Made by a program: the position numbers and the translations under genes. The notes under the pieces are model-generated. The model did no database searches. It was not told the origin of the DNA and saw nothing but the letters and a program-made list of their open reading frames with translations. Shown in pieces: positions 52,058-52,105 of a stretch of DNA of 52,105 nt; the stretch's first letter is position 1; every line of letters begins with the position of its first letter. The stretch lies in contig JAQYPT010000034.1 of the NCBI GenBank assembly GCA_028726625.1, forward strand, positions 1 through 52,105, given 5' to 3'. The stretch is from Prevotellaceae bacterium (lineage in GTDB: Bacteria; Bacteroidota; Bacteroidia; Bacteroidales; Bacteroidaceae).

Positions 52058-52070
52058 CGATCAATGATCG
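52058..52070. promoter_or_regulatory. Palindrome in the murF leader
   Basis: CGATCAATGATCG is a 13-base near-perfect palindrome (six-base arms) lying between the -7 box and the murF start. It could be an operator or an mRNA hairpin near the ribosome site. Confidence 0.45.
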
Positions 52071-52084
52071 TTCTGTTTCAATTG

Positions 52085-52092
52085 CAAAGGTA
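52085..52092 (-). promoter_or_regulatory. -7 box of murF
   Basis: TACCTTTG on the minus strand lies 43 bases before the murF ATG. The upstream element falls beyond or at the window edge. Confidence 0.65.
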
Positions 52093-52105
52093 ATTGAAAT
52101 CACAT

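Overview
The window reads as a chromosomal segment of a Bacteroidales bacterium, most likely Prevotella or a close relative. Many genes carry the Bacteroidota promoter -7 box TAnnTTTG, several with a TTTG box 19-20 bases upstream. The division/cell-wall (dcw) cluster has the Bacteroidota gene order, and lineage-typical genes are present (glycine-lipid acyltransferase pair, DUF4292 lipoprotein, GH92 alpha-mannosidase, Z1-domain protein). Genus is an inference; I had no database access.

Layout. 1-353: an exact 44-bp tandem array and a G/C-rich hairpin. 354-6345: U32 peptidase-family protein, C1-family lipoprotein peptidase, gyrB, rpsT with tRNA-Glu, recO. 6588-23100, all on the minus strand: mraZ-rsmH-ftsL-ftsI-murE-mraY-murD-ftsW-murG-murC-ftsQ-ftsA-ftsZ-yqeY. 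This set makes the peptidoglycan precursor from UDP-MurNAc to lipid II, and the division ring and septal synthase that use it. It starts at a promoter overlapped by TGGGG direct repeats that look like MraZ boxes, and ends at a strong hairpin shared with recO. murF, the one missing ligase, lies at 50701-52041.

23425-27882: a plsC-like and a GNAT acyltransferase (glycine-lipid type), then a GH92 lipoprotein. 28499-32521: an AT-rich three-gene cassette of C5 cytosine methyltransferase, PLD-fold NgoFVII-like endonuclease and Z1-domain ATPase/helicase. It is a probable restriction/defence island between host housekeeping genes.

32625-43352: dGTPase diverging from dut, then an envelope operon (TPR protein, DUF4292 lipoprotein, EnvC-like protein), nhaA, an acyl-CoA ligase and prfB. 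43376-50255: a 45-residue membrane protein, a CYTH protein, a VanZ-like protein behind a triplicated 66-bp promoter repeat, an HhH protein, a CobW-type metallochaperone GTPase, fhs, tRNA-Pro and an acyltransferase-3 membrane protein.

The most unusual structure I found is non-coding: four intergenic arrays (6385, 16144, 28069 and 50426) share a 16-base, partly palindromic core repeated at exactly 22 bp. One lies inside the dcw operon. The second main point of interest is the methyltransferase-PLD-Z1 island.
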